Shown here one piece after another: positions 52,265 through 61,182 of a stretch of DNA of 64,000 nucleotides. Below the pieces are notes generated by a model. That model had not been told where the DNA came from. It made no database searches and worked only from the letters and a program-made list of their open reading frames with translations. Numbering within the stretch: the first letter of the stretch is position 1; every line of letters starts with the position of its first letter. Source of the DNA: Ekhidna lutea (GTDB lineage: Bacteria > Bacteroidota > Bacteroidia > Cytophagales > Cyclobacteriaceae); the NCBI RefSeq assembly GCF_900188325.1, contig NZ_FZPD01000003.1, forward strand, positions 620,001-684,000, read 5' to 3'. Made by a program: the position numbers and the translations under genes.

Positions 52265-53017
52265 CTATTTGCTTTTTTTATTCACAATTGTGCTGGTAGC
52301 CTGATCTGTAGGTAAAATCAATAGGTCTCCAATCATCACATGTGGAGGCCTATTAAGTGTAAATTCAATAGTTTCCGCTACATCATGAGCGGTGAGGGGA
52401 GTGAAGTTTTGATAAACCTGACTAGCACGATCTGAGTCTCCTTTGAATCTCACTTCACTAAATTCGGTCTCGACAAGCCCTGGATCAATGGATGTTACTT
52501 TAATTCCGTGCTCATTTAAATCCATCCTCATGCCTTTTGTCAAAGCGTCAACGGCATGCTTAGAAGCGCAGTAGACATTCCCTCGTTGATAGACCTCAAG
52601 GCCAGCTATAGAGCTAACATTGACAATATGACCCTTTTTTCTTTCAACCATTTGCGGAATAATTGCTTTACTGACGTATAATAAGCCCTTCACATTAATA
52701 TCCATCATCGCATCCCAATCTTCCGTACTGCCTTCATGGATAAAATCCAGGCCATGCGCATTACCTGCATTGTTGATTAATACATCAATTTTTTTCCAAT
52801 CAGTGGGTAATGATTCAATCGAAGCAAAAACAGCTTCTTTGTCTCGTACATCAAAGCATAAAATTTGCACTTCACCCACCAATTCATTTTGTAGTTTTTC
52901 AAGTCGATCTTTTCGTCGGCCACAGATGATAAGTCGATACTTTTCAGATAGTAGACGTGCGGTTGCTTCCCCGATACCGCTTGTAGTTCCGGTGATAAGT
53001 GCGATTGGTTGGCTCAT
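52265..53017 (-). CDS. Short-chain dehydrogenase (YdfG-like)
   Basis: 250 residues, classical SDR: ITGTTSGIGEATARLL at the N-terminus, NNAGNAHGL, catalytic Ser in VNVSSIAGLEVYQ and Tyr-Lys in VYCASKHAVDALTKG. The build is that of the YdfG/serine-3-dehydrogenase branch, which oxidises 3-hydroxy acids such as serine or reduces 3-hydroxypropionate-type substrates. Its start overlaps the stop of the PorT-like gene by one base. Confidence 0.93.
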   Translation of the reverse strand: MSQPIALITGTTSGIGEATARLLSEKYRLIICGRRKDRLEKLQNELVGEVQILCFDVRDKEAVFASIESLPTDWKKIDVLINNAGNAHGLDFIHEGSTEDWDAMMDINVKGLLYVSKAIIPQMVERKKGHIVNVSSIAGLEVYQRGNVYCASKHAVDALTKGMRMDLNEHGIKVTSIDPGLVETEFSEVRFKGDSDRASQVYQNFTPLTAHDVAETIEFTLNRPPHVMIGDLLILPTDQATSTIVNKKSK

Positions 53018-53853
53018 TATCTTCCTCCTTTTCCTTTTTTCAATCTTTTCTTTTGCCTTGCCTGAATCTGGCCGGCTCCTTTTGTTTTCCCTCCTAATTT
53101 CCTCTTCCCGCTAGGCCCCCCTTCAAAGGTGATGAAAATACCCAGGTTTTGAGTTGTCAGTTTGTCTAGCCCCACGCTGAAGTCGTTTTGGTTGTCAGTG
53201 AGCATATTCCTCAGCCCATACGAATACCTGATCTCCGGTGAAAATTTGAAGTAGGCGAAGTACATATCTAAACCAACCCCCACATCTATGGCTAGATTCC
53301 AGTTTCTCAGCTCTAATTTCTGTCCAACATCCTGCTCATCTCCCTTGCCGGCAGCTTCCAGCGATGGATTGATTCCAGCAACCATATACATGGCCAGATT
53401 GCCTCTTCTTGCGGACTTATATTTCAGTAGCAATGGTAACTCCACCATAGTAGCATCTTTTAGCTCACGTTGGGTTACCCCATTTGTAAAACGGTAACTG
53501 AGGTCATTTTCATAAAATCCCACCGTTGGTAAAATCCGAAAATCCAGATATTGCGCTACTTTCATGTTAATCACAAACCCCAACTTAAACCCTCCCAGAT
53601 TTCCGGGAATGATGGAGTGAACAGTATCCATTGCTGGAGAAGTAAACTGATCCGAATACCGGATCATGTATTTAGATGAATGTACTCCGATTAAAAAACC
53701 ATAATGAATCCATTGATCCCCATAGTTAATGAGGTTATCAGTCGGGTTGTTTTGAGCCTGAGAAGAATGCCCCATTCCCAAAATGAGCAAACAAGCAATG
53801 GCTACTTTTCTCCCACGTAAATAGAGCTGATGCCTAGGGTTAATGGTTTGCAT
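53017..53853 (-). CDS. PorT-like outer-membrane beta-barrel protein
   Basis: 278 residues with a signal peptide (cleavage after SSQAQ). Barrel strands are seen in WIHYGFLIGVHSSKYMIRYS, GGFKLGFVINMKVAQYLDFR and FKFSPEIRYSYGLRNML. Its place beside ubiE is typical of the Bacteroidetes PorT gene, whose product is needed for type IX secretion. The start lies 52 nt inside ubiE. The C-terminus has an unusual basic tail (KRKLGGKTKGAGQIQARQKK and more), after the last strand LGIFITFEGG. Confidence 0.75.
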   Translation of the reverse strand: MQTINPRHQLYLRGRKVAIACLLILGMGHSSQAQNNPTDNLINYGDQWIHYGFLIGVHSSKYMIRYSDQFTSPAMDTVHSIIPGNLGGFKLGFVINMKVAQYLDFRILPTVGFYENDLSYRFTNGVTQRELKDATMVELPLLLKYKSARRGNLAMYMVAGINPSLEAAGKGDEQDVGQKLELRNWNLAIDVGVGLDMYFAYFKFSPEIRYSYGLRNMLTDNQNDFSVGLDKLTTQNLGIFITFEGGPSGKRKLGGKTKGAGQIQARQKKRLKKGKGGR

Positions 53854-54524
53854 TTAGTGTTTTTATATCCTGTTTTCTCCAAAATCCTTAAAAATTTATC
53901 CCCAAATGGAAATTCATTTACAGATTCGGGCAAGTAGGTGTATGCTGCATTATCTTTAGATACCACCTTTCCAATCTTCGGTAATATCCAACGAAAATAA
54001 AAATTATATAATTGTTTGAATGGAAATACAGTCGGTTTCGAAAACTCGAGAATCACCGCTCTTCCACCAGGTCGAAGCACCCGATTCATTTCTGCTAGTC
54101 CTTTTTCCAGATTTTCAAAGTTTCTCACTCCAAAAGCAACGATCACCGCATCAAAGCTATTGTCTTCGAATTGCAGGTTTTCAGAATCCCCGGATTGCAT
54201 GTCGATGATATCTGCAATCCCTTTTTTCTTCATTTTCTCACGACCTACATTCAGCATGCCTTCAGAAATATCTACTCCCACGACCTTTTCAGGGTTGAGT
54301 TTTAAAGATTCAATGGCAAAATCACCAGTACCTGTTGCTATATCAAGTATGTGTTTGGGCTCAAGGTCTCGCAGCATTTTAATGGCTTTCTTACGCCATC
54401 TGATATCAATACCAAGGCTTAAAAAATGATTTAAAAAGTCGTACTTGCCCGAAATGCTATCAAACATTTCTGCCACCTGCTTCTTCTTCGCATCCGACTT
54501 ATCTTTGTAAGGAAGTACCGTCAT
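53802..54524 (-). CDS. ubiE: Demethylmenaquinone methyltransferase (UbiE/MenG)
   Basis: 240 residues. It adds the last methyl group in menaquinone synthesis with SAM. Motifs: VAEMFDSISGKYDFLNHFLS, SAM site ILDIATGTGDFAIES, VIVAFGVRNFENLEKGLAEM and RPGGRAVILEFSKPTVFPFK are diagnostic. It is divergent from engB with a 60-nt gap, and its 3' end overlaps the PorT-like gene by 52 nt on the same strand. Confidence 0.95.
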   Translation of the reverse strand: MTVLPYKDKSDAKKKQVAEMFDSISGKYDFLNHFLSLGIDIRWRKKAIKMLRDLEPKHILDIATGTGDFAIESLKLNPEKVVGVDISEGMLNVGREKMKKKGIADIIDMQSGDSENLQFEDNSFDAVIVAFGVRNFENLEKGLAEMNRVLRPGGRAVILEFSKPTVFPFKQLYNFYFRWILPKIGKVVSKDNAAYTYLPESVNEFPFGDKFLRILEKTGYKNTKCKPLTLGISSIYVGEK

Positions 54525-54586
54525 AATTGCCGCAATATTAGTGGATTAAACCCTTGTACGGTTCAAATGTTATCAGTTTCTTCCTC

Positions 54587-55189
54587 ATGCAGATAAAATC
54601 AGCCGAATTTGTAATTAGTAGTCCTGATGTGTCAGGGTGTCCTCCTCCCGATAGGCCGGAATATGCTTTCATTGGCCGCTCCAACGTGGGAAAATCCAGC
54701 TTGATTAACCATATGACTAATCGTAAGAAGCTCGCAAAAACTTCATCTACGCCTGGAAAAACACAGTTGATTAATCATTTCTTGATTAATGAATCCTGGT
54801 ATTTGGTGGATCTTCCGGGTTATGGTTGGGCTCAAACATCAAAGACAAACAAAGCAGCCTGGAAAAAAATGATTCACTCTTATCTGGAACAACGCCAGAG
54901 TTTAGCATGTGTATTTGTGTTAGTAGACAGTAGGCATGAGCCACAAAAGATAGATTTAGAATTTATGGAATGGCTGGGGACAGAGGCTATTCCTTTTAGC
55001 ATAGTGTTTACTAAAGCAGATAAACTGGGAAAGACCCAAATCCAATCAAATGTGGCATTGTATAAAAAAATCATGAAAAAAACCTGGGAGGAGTTGCCTC
55101 CCACATTTATTACTTCTTCAGCAGATCGGGTTGGAGGAGAAGAAATATTGGAATTTATTGAACGAATTAATGCAGAGATAGTAGGATAG
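54587..55189 (+). CDS. engB: Ribosome-biogenesis GTPase EngB (YsxC)
   Basis: 200 residues from ATG 54587; an upstream TTG (54554) is disfavoured because MQIKSAEF is the family start. GTPase motifs are complete: G1 [10 protein letters not shown]2 [10 protein letters not shown]3 [10 protein letters not shown]4 FTKADK, G5 TSSADR. EngB is needed for large-subunit assembly. It begins a plus-strand run with DUF5606 and a thioesterase. Confidence 0.95.
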   Translation: MQIKSAEFVISSPDVSGCPPPDRPEYAFIGRSNVGKSSLINHMTNRKKLAKTSSTPGKTQLINHFLINESWYLVDLPGYGWAQTSKTNKAAWKKMIHSYLEQRQSLACVFVLVDSRHEPQKIDLEFMEWLGTEAIPFSIVFTKADKLGKTQIQSNVALYKKIMKKTWEELPPTFITSSADRVGGEEILEFIERINAEIVG

Positions 55190-55218
55190 GATATTTTTGC
55201 GACCTCAAAAAATAACAT

Positions 55219-55683
55219 ATGGAATTCAGCGATATAGCATCGGTTTCTGGAAAAGGCACACTTTTCAATATTGTTCAACCAACTCGAACAGGGGTGATAC
55301 TCGAAAGCCTCGATGAGCATAAAAAGAAAATGGTGGCCACCATGCACAATAAGGTGAGCATACTTTCTGAGATCTCCATCTACACAACAGATGCGGAGGG
55401 AGCAGTGCCATTGGAAGATGTGATGAAAAAGATTCACAAGGAATTTGATGGTGATACCGATCTGGATAAAAACAGTAGTCCTGAAGAACTGAAAGCTTTC
55501 TTAAAGTTTGTTCTGCCAGACTATGATGAGAGCAGGGTTTATGTTTCTGACATCAAAAAAGTGGTTAGCTGGTATGATCAATTGGTGAAGCAAGCACCAG
55601 ATGTTCTGGCTGAGAAAAAGGAAGAAAAGAAAAAGGAAACTAAAAAGCCAGCAAAGAAGAAAGAAGAGGACAAGGGTGAGTGA
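55219..55683 (+). CDS. DUF5606 protein with lysine-rich tail
   Basis: 154 residues. The first 120 match the Bacteroidetes DUF5606 build: DIASVSGKGTLFNIVQPTRT, MVATMHNKVSILSEISIYTT, LKFVLPDYDESRVYVSDIKK. Function unknown. The C-terminus is a Lys/Glu-rich, probably disordered tail (KKEEKKKETKKPAKKKEE). The tail is encoded by A-rich sequence that also overlaps the beginning of the next gene by 8 nt. Confidence 0.87.
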   Translation: MEFSDIASVSGKGTLFNIVQPTRTGVILESLDEHKKKMVATMHNKVSILSEISIYTTDAEGAVPLEDVMKKIHKEFDGDTDLDKNSSPEELKAFLKFVLPDYDESRVYVSDIKKVVSWYDQLVKQAPDVLAEKKEEKKKETKKPAKKKEEDKGE

Positions 55684-56128
55684 GGTAAAGTATAAATTTA
55701 GAGTTCGCTGGGCAGATTTGGATCCAAATGGACACATGCGTCATACGGCCTACAACGACTACTGTGCACAAGCCCGCTTGATGTACTTTGAGGAGATCAG
55801 TATGCCTTTTCAGAAACTACTGGAAATGAATGTAGGTCCAATACTTTTCAGAGAGGATACGAGATTTTTTAAGGAAATCCGAATGAATGAAGAGTTCGAG
55901 GTAGGGTTTACAATATCTAAACTTCGGAAAGACGGGTCTAAATGGTCATTTCGCCATAATATCTATACAAAAGATGGAGATCTTTCAGCAAAGATCGATG
56001 TTGATGGTGCATGGTTAGATATTGAAAAGCGTAGAACAACTGTACCTCCTGCTGAGTTAAGCGGCCTATTAAATGATGGGATAAAATCAGAAGATTTCGA
56101 GTGGATTCCCGATAAGGTTAAGGCTTAA
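55676..56128 (+). CDS. Acyl-CoA thioesterase, hotdog fold
   Basis: 150 residues from GTG 55676, which overlaps the upstream stop; the frame extends further up into the lysine-tail DNA but is not natural coding there. The 4HBT hotdog motif is at the start: YKFRVRWADLDPNGHMRHTA with the catalytic Asp, and YNDYCAQARLMYF. It hydrolyses thioesters of unknown chain length in the cytoplasm. Its 3' end overlaps the convergent NTF2-like gene by 11 nt. Confidence 0.9.
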   Translation: MSEVKYKFRVRWADLDPNGHMRHTAYNDYCAQARLMYFEEISMPFQKLLEMNVGPILFREDTRFFKEIRMNEEFEVGFTISKLRKDGSKWSFRHNIYTKDGDLSAKIDVDGAWLDIEKRRTTVPPAELSGLLNDGIKSEDFEWIPDKVKA

Positions 56129-56594
56129 ATTCATCTGGCACTTCACAACCTGTTTTTCTTCTCGTATCCACCAGATGGAATATTTTCCAACCATCATCTC
56201 TTTTGATAAGGTGAAAAGCATCTACTCCGCAGTGGGAAAACTGATCATCGACGTAAAAAGCATAATCCACCCATACTGAAGCCAGGTTCCCGTCAATTTC
56301 TACTTTCTCATTCCAGATCGGCTCATTCCATACTTGCTCCTTTGGCTGGCCTACTGCATTAACAAATCGACTAAAATCTCCAATAGAAAGTTTTGATTCA
56401 CCTTCCTGATTTATAAAAGCTGTGAAAGTATTGGGTGCTTCGGTAAAGCATTGCTTGAGCAAGGTGCTGTCGCGGGTACGCATAGCTTCAAATACTTGAT
56501 TTATCACTTTCATTATGGTTTCTTTTTCATCACTTTGGGCGGAAGAAATAGCGGGAACCGTACAGATTAGAATAAATAATAATAGTTTTTTCAT
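56118..56594 (-). CDS. Secreted NTF2/SnoaL-like protein
   Basis: 158 residues from ATG 56594 (MKKLLLFILICTVPAIS, a good signal peptide); another ATG five codons upstream is possible. The domain has the usual cone shape pattern: ETIMKVINQVFEAMRTRDST, LASVWVDYAFYVDDQFSHCG and GWKIFHLVDTRRK. A small ligand pocket is likely, with no assignable chemistry. Exported. Confidence 0.85.
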   Translation of the reverse strand: MKKLLLFILICTVPAISSAQSDEKETIMKVINQVFEAMRTRDSTLLKQCFTEAPNTFTAFINQEGESKLSIGDFSRFVNAVGQPKEQVWNEPIWNEKVEIDGNLASVWVDYAFYVDDQFSHCGVDAFHLIKRDDGWKIFHLVDTRRKTGCEVPDEFKP

Positions 56595-56654
56595 GATTGT
56601 GTTTTTCAAAGTCTGAAAAATTCATTGATAATTGCCTTAATCAGCGCAAAGGAC

Positions 56655-56972
56655 ATGGATGAAGTTACACTAGCAAGACAGAGTTACCAACTGATTCACA
56701 AGGATTTAGGATTAGAGGATCAATTGGAATTTGGGGAGGGGGAAAATGAATTTGATCGGCTGGAGGAGTTCCTAACCAAACAAGTTAATCACCTATTGGA
56801 TCACGACCTCAACCGCCTTCTTAATGCGCTATATCGTATTGATATTCCTGAAAATCAAGTAAAAAGCCTTTTGCAAAACTCAAAGCAGGGCGAAATTGCG
56901 CCAAACATGGCAAAGGCAATTATCGAACGAGAAAAACAGAAAGTGATTACCCGGCAACAGTATCAGCCTTGA
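56655..56972 (+). CDS. Small conserved hypothetical protein
   Basis: About 105 residues from ATG 56655 (a TTG at 56625 would give 115). The chain is helical and charged: [54 protein letters not shown]. No known domain; similar small proteins beside fbp occur in Bacteroidetes as far as I recall. Cytoplasmic. Its 3' end overlaps the convergent fructose bisphosphatase gene by 26 nt. Confidence 0.7.
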   Translation: MDEVTLARQSYQLIHKDLGLEDQLEFGEGENEFDRLEEFLTKQVNHLLDHDLNRLLNALYRIDIPENQVKSLLQNSKQGEIAPNMAKAIIEREKQKVITRQQYQP

Positions 56973-57954
56973 TAAAAGAGGTAGCATACTCCACCATCTC
57001 CGACGAGCCTATATACAATGGCGATCTCTGATGAAAGGTGGTTGGCTGAATGTCCAGAATTCGCTCTTTACCATTTGTAGCCACTCCACCTGATTGCTCT
57101 GCGATGAATGCAAGCGCATTACATTCATATAGAAGTCTCAGCTTACCATTTGGTGCTTTTTCAGTATTTGGATAAAGATAGATACCACCCTTCATCATAT
57201 TTCTATGAAAATCAGCTACCAATGATCCGATATATCGGGCGGTCATGCCTTTTTTCTTACAATCATCTACATATGCTCTCACCCATTCATCAAAAGCAAA
57301 GTAGTTACCCTCATTGATGGAGTAGATTTTTCCATCTTTTGGGCTTTTCATTTTATTGTGGGATAGAACAAATTCTCCAAGACTTGGCTCCAAAGTAAAC
57401 CCATGGACTCCACGACCAGTGGTGTAAACCAGCATAGTGGATGATCCGTAAAGAATGTATCCTGCTGCCACTTGCTCAGTGCCTTTTTGCAGCACATCTT
57501 CATCCTGAACAGGCCCACCGACTGGTGAAATTCGTTTGTAAATGGAGAAAATTGTTCCAATAGATACGTTTACGTCGATATTAGAACTGCCGTCAAGTGG
57601 ATCAATGGCTACAACATATCTGCAATTTGGGTTGAGGTGGATGATTTCCTGCTCTTCCTCAGAAACTACAGCACAAGTCATTCCTCCGTTTTTTAGTGCC
57701 CGAGTGAAACGAATATCTGCTACTACGTCAAGTTTTTGCTGATCTTCACCCTGTACGTTTTTCTCTCCAAAACCACCGGTGATGTCAAGTAAACCAGACT
57801 TGTTCACCTCTTTATTAATGATCTTTCCAGCAAGCGCGATATCCCTCAAAAGTTGAGATAGTTCACCAGTGGCTGAGGAAAATTCATCCTCTTTTTGTTT
57901 AATAAAGCGGTCTAAGGTTGTTCCTATCGGTAGCCCAAGCTTACTTTTGTTCAT
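56947..57954 (-). CDS. fbp: Fructose-1,6-bisphosphatase, class I
   Basis: 335 residues. It makes fructose-6-phosphate in gluconeogenesis. Metal and phosphate sites: [34 protein letters not shown] (about residues 120-139), and [20 protein letters not shown] near the C-terminus. The class I type is normal in this phylum. Divergent from the aspartate kinase gene with a 78-nt gap. Confidence 0.95.
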   Translation of the reverse strand: MNKSKLGLPIGTTLDRFIKQKEDEFSSATGELSQLLRDIALAGKIINKEVNKSGLLDITGGFGEKNVQGEDQQKLDVVADIRFTRALKNGGMTCAVVSEEEQEIIHLNPNCRYVVAIDPLDGSSNIDVNVSIGTIFSIYKRISPVGGPVQDEDVLQKGTEQVAAGYILYGSSTMLVYTTGRGVHGFTLEPSLGEFVLSHNKMKSPKDGKIYSINEGNYFAFDEWVRAYVDDCKKKGMTARYIGSLVADFHRNMMKGGIYLYPNTEKAPNGKLRLLYECNALAFIAEQSGGVATNGKERILDIQPTTFHQRSPLYIGSSEMVEYATSFIKADTVAG

Positions 57955-58032
57955 GTGGGGTGTTAATTCAGAATTAAATTTTGCTTTTCAAACCACGAAA
58001 TTAATTCATTCACTAGTTATAACGTTTGCATT

Positions 58033-59271
58033 ATGCAGATTTTCAAGTTTGGTGGTGCATCTGTAAAGGATGCGCAAGGGGTCAAAAATTTGGCTGAAAT
58101 CGTTTCATCTCACGCTGCTGAAAGGGTGGTGGTGGTCGTGTCTGCAATGGGTAAGATTACCAATAAACTCGAGGAGCTAGTCAAGCAGGCCCATGGTGGA
58201 AAAGATTATTCAAAAGAACTTGAATGGGTAAAATCGTACCATCGGGGTGTAATTAAAGAGCTGGGAATCGAATTACCAGAGCGATATATTGGATTCGAAA
58301 AATCTTTGGAGAGTGCGCTTAAAGATCTGAGTGAGTGTGAACCAATGCTTGCTTATGATAAAGTGGTTCCCCATGGTGAGCTTATGTCTACATCCATTGT
58401 AGAAGCATATTTGAGTTCTAAAGTGAATAGTGTCTGGTATGATGCTCGATCTGTTATCAGAACGGACCAATACTTCACAGAAGCAAATGTTGACTGGGTA
58501 GTTACCGAAAAACAAATTATCCAGAACCTAAAGCCAATTGCGGAGGAAAGTGTTGTTGTTACACAAGGCTTTATTGGTTCTGATCTTGAAGGTAATTCTA
58601 CCACACTTGGGAGAGAAGGTTCCGATTATACTGGTGCTATTCTGGCTTACTGTCTCAATGCGGATGGTTTTACGGTATGGAAAGATGTCCCCGGGATTTT
58701 AAATGCAGATCCACGTATACTGGATGGAACAGAGCAGTATGAAAAACTGAGTTATCGTGAAGTCACTGAAATGACCTATTACGGGGCGCAGGTTATCCAC
58801 CCAAAGACGTTAAAACCGATTGCACAAAAAAGCATTCCGCTGATTGTGCGCTCGTTTCTGGATAAGGGCAAGCCGGGAACTACTATTGCTTCAGAAAATA
58901 CAACTAAAATGATTCCCTGCTTCATTTTTAAAGGCAATCAACTTTTGGTCACGGCGCAGGTAAAGGATCATAGCTTTATGGATGAGAAAAAATTGGGGTT
59001 AATCCTCCAGGTGCTTGATTTGCTGAACATCAAGATCAATTTGATGCAGAATTCGGCTTTGACATTTTCATTTTGTATTGACAACAAAGAGTTTAAATCA
59101 AAGCGAATCAAGGAACTGCTAAACCGCGATTTTATTTTGTCTTTTGATAGTCCATTGAACCTGGCTACAATTAAAAACTATACGCCGGATGCATTCAACA
59201 AATTGCCATGGAATCGTTCTGTGATTATGGAACAGAAAACTTCGAATAACTATCAGGTTTTGTATAGATGA
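58033..59271 (+). CDS. Aspartate kinase, monofunctional
   Basis: 412 residues. It phosphorylates aspartate, the first step to lysine, threonine and methionine. The kinase signature KFGGASVKDAQG is at residues 5-16; further motifs are GFIGSDLEGNSTTLGREGSDYT and SYREVTEMTYYGAQVIHPKT. A C-terminal ACT-like part (residues 300-400) is present but short (KKLGLILQVLDLLNIKINLM), so lysine feedback might differ from E. coli. The GNAT gene follows with a 4-nt overlap. Confidence 0.93.
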   Translation: MQIFKFGGASVKDAQGVKNLAEIVSSHAAERVVVVVSAMGKITNKLEELVKQAHGGKDYSKELEWVKSYHRGVIKELGIELPERYIGFEKSLESALKDLSECEPMLAYDKVVPHGELMSTSIVEAYLSSKVNSVWYDARSVIRTDQYFTEANVDWVVTEKQIIQNLKPIAEESVVVTQGFIGSDLEGNSTTLGREGSDYTGAILAYCLNADGFTVWKDVPGILNADPRILDGTEQYEKLSYREVTEMTYYGAQVIHPKTLKPIAQKSIPLIVRSFLDKGKPGTTIASENTTKMIPCFIFKGNQLLVTAQVKDHSFMDEKKLGLILQVLDLLNIKINLMQNSALTFSFCIDNKEFKSKRIKELLNRDFILSFDSPLNLATIKNYTPDAFNKLPWNRSVIMEQKTSNNYQVLYR

Positions 59272-59738
59272 GTAGTCTGTTTTTCAGGAGAGCCGAAATA
59301 GTTGATATTCCAATACTTAATAAGATAAGTGTTCAATCTAAAAAGCATTGGGGCTATCCGGATGATTGGATTGCGCATTGGATGGATGATCTTCAATTAA
59401 GCGAAGATGACTTTAAGCAGCAGAGGATATTATTGATTGAAGTTGACAATGAAATCTCAGGATTTTGTTCAATCGTCAATTATAAAATGAGTTCTGAGAT
59501 TCTTCATCTTTGGCTACTGCCAAGATATATTGGGAGTGGTTATGGAACGAAATTACTTGAGCAGACAATTGATCAGTTGGTTCCTGAAAATAATGAAATA
59601 ATTGTGGAGGCGGACCCAAACGCTGAATCGTTCTATTTTAGACATGGGTTTGTAACAATAGATCAAAAAGCAAGCTATCCGCATGGGCGGTTTCTACCAG
59701 TCATGAAAAGGCTGGCCCGCTCAAACAAATCTGTTTAA
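59268..59738 (+). CDS. GNAT-family acetyltransferase
   Basis: 156 residues with the GNAT pattern: FFRRAEIVDIPILNKISVQS at the N-terminus, WLLPRYIGSGYGTKLLEQTI (acetyl-CoA loop) and FYFRHGFVTIDQKASYPHG. Substrate unknown. It overlaps the aspartate kinase stop by 4 nt and so is coupled to it; its last 18 nt overlap the convergent kinase-like gene. Confidence 0.9.
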   Translation: MSSLFFRRAEIVDIPILNKISVQSKKHWGYPDDWIAHWMDDLQLSEDDFKQQRILLIEVDNEISGFCSIVNYKMSSEILHLWLLPRYIGSGYGTKLLEQTIDQLVPENNEIIVEADPNAESFYFRHGFVTIDQKASYPHGRFLPVMKRLARSNKSV

Positions 59739-60578
59739 TGTTTGAATCACTCCTGAAAGGTACGAGCTCCCAAAAAGATTGACATGCACAAGAAGTGGGT
59801 ACAGGTTATGAATATCCACTCTTTGATCAAATCCTGGCTCAAGTGGGTATTCCTTTTCATAAAAATGATAGAATTCCTGGTCAAACCCGCCAAATAGTTG
59901 AGTGAAAGCCAATTCTGTTTCTCTATGCCCATAGTGGACCGCCGGATCGAAGATGGCAGCTTCACCAGATGAATTGATCATGAAATTCCCACTCCAAAGA
60001 TCACCATGTAATAATGCTGGAGGTTCTTCCGGGATCAATTGATCCAACTTTCCAAGAAGGATTTCAAACTGATTTCGAATAGGGTTTGATATCAGACCTT
60101 TATGAGATGCTAGTTTTAGTTGTGGGTTTATTCGTTCTACAGCGAAGAAATCGTACCAACTATTATGCGTCTTATTAGATTGAGGCAGGCTTCCTATGTA
60201 GTTATCGTGATCAAGCCCAAAGCGCGAGGAGGTTATTTTATGCTGTTTGGCGAGATTGGTGCCGAAAACTCTCCAGAAATCAGGAGTTTGTCGTCCTTTT
60301 TCAATCCATTCGGTAAGCAAATAGGATTTACTGCCCAATTGATCCTGAGCAATTACCTGAGGTGAAAAGACAGGAGAGAGATTATTAAGGATTTTTAGTC
60401 CTTCAGTTTCTGCCTGAAACATTTGCTTCAGCTCTGCCTTATTCCATTTCAGGAAATAAGAACTTTCCTTGGTGCTGATCTTTACAGCACTATTGATGCA
60501 ACCACCAGATACATGTGAAGTAGAAATGATTTCAGATAATAAGTGTTTTTGTATGACTTGCTCGAGGAAGTCATTCAT
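59721..60578 (-). CDS. Fructosamine kinase family protein
   Basis: 285 residues of the fructosamine/ketosamine-3-kinase family, which phosphorylates sugar adducts on proteins and so leads to their removal. ATP site SYFLKWNKAE, then LLTEWIEKGRQTP, and the kinase loop PPALLHGDLWSGNFMINSSGE followed by AIFDPAVHYGHRETELAF are visible. Cytoplasmic. It overlaps the LMW phosphatase gene by 4 nt and the two form an operon, a pairing that is frequent in bacteria. Confidence 0.93.
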   Translation of the reverse strand: MNDFLEQVIQKHLLSEIISTSHVSGGCINSAVKISTKESSYFLKWNKAELKQMFQAETEGLKILNNLSPVFSPQVIAQDQLGSKSYLLTEWIEKGRQTPDFWRVFGTNLAKQHKITSSRFGLDHDNYIGSLPQSNKTHNSWYDFFAVERINPQLKLASHKGLISNPIRNQFEILLGKLDQLIPEEPPALLHGDLWSGNFMINSSGEAAIFDPAVHYGHRETELAFTQLFGGFDQEFYHFYEKEYPLEPGFDQRVDIHNLYPLLVHVNLFGSSYLSGVIQTLNRFV

Positions 60579-61045
60579 AAGTTATGCTTCTTTTTGAGGA
60601 AAGTTAAGAATTCTACCAATGACCTATCCAGAATCTGATACACGGTTTCAAATCCATTGGTGCCTCCGTAATAGGGATCCGGAACATCTTCACCTTTGCC
60701 ATATGGGTCAAAATCTCGCATTAGGAGAAGTTTTTCTGGATGCTCACCCATTTCAGCAATCATATTGCTTTGATTGGAGTGATCCATAGCCACCAGGTAA
60801 TCAAAGTCAGTTTGATGGTGTTTTTTGAATTGTTGACCTTTATGATTTACCGGAATCCCATGCTTTCCAGCTATTTCTATTGTTCTGGGATCAGGATTTT
60901 CTCCAACATGGTAGTTGCCAGTTCCGGCAGAGTCAGCCATTATTTTGTTGCTTAATCCTTCATTTTGAAGCTTTTTATTGAAAATTGCCTCGGCAAGAGG
61001 AGACCTGCAGATGTTACCTAAACAAACAAATAAAACTTTTATCAT
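60575..61045 (-). CDS. Low-molecular-weight protein tyrosine phosphatase
   Basis: 156 residues. The P-loop VCLGNICRSPLAE (nucleophile Cys8) lies at the N-terminus and the general acid Asp in DVPDPYYGGTNGFE near residue 125. It dephosphorylates phosphotyrosine, or phosphosugars. Cytoplasmic. Followed after a 4-nt overlap by the fructosamine-kinase-like gene, which suggests a shared role in protein or sugar phosphate repair. Confidence 0.95.
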   Translation of the reverse strand: MIKVLFVCLGNICRSPLAEAIFNKKLQNEGLSNKIMADSAGTGNYHVGENPDPRTIEIAGKHGIPVNHKGQQFKKHHQTDFDYLVAMDHSNQSNMIAEMGEHPEKLLLMRDFDPYGKGEDVPDPYYGGTNGFETVYQILDRSLVEFLTFLKKKHNL

Positions 61046-61132
61046 AATGGGTGGTTACCTTTTTTGATTAGATAGTATATATCTAATGCATAACACAAAT
61101 TTATTCATACACCTGTTTGACAAGTAAAAAAG

Positions 61133-61158
61133 AAAGTCCCGTTTTTGACGGGACTTTT
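61133..61158 (-). terminator. Rho-independent terminator
   Basis: AAAGTCCCGT-caaaa-ACGGGACTTT in minus-strand reading is followed by CTTTTTTA. It ends the two-gene envelope transcript at 61183. Confidence 0.85.
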
Positions 61159-61182
61159 CTTTGTTTAGACGGTTCTTAGGTT

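Noticed and set aside
54880-55437. 185-aa minus-strand frame across engB and the DUF5606 gene
   Set aside because: Shadow of two well-supported plus-strand genes; the product has no recognisable features.
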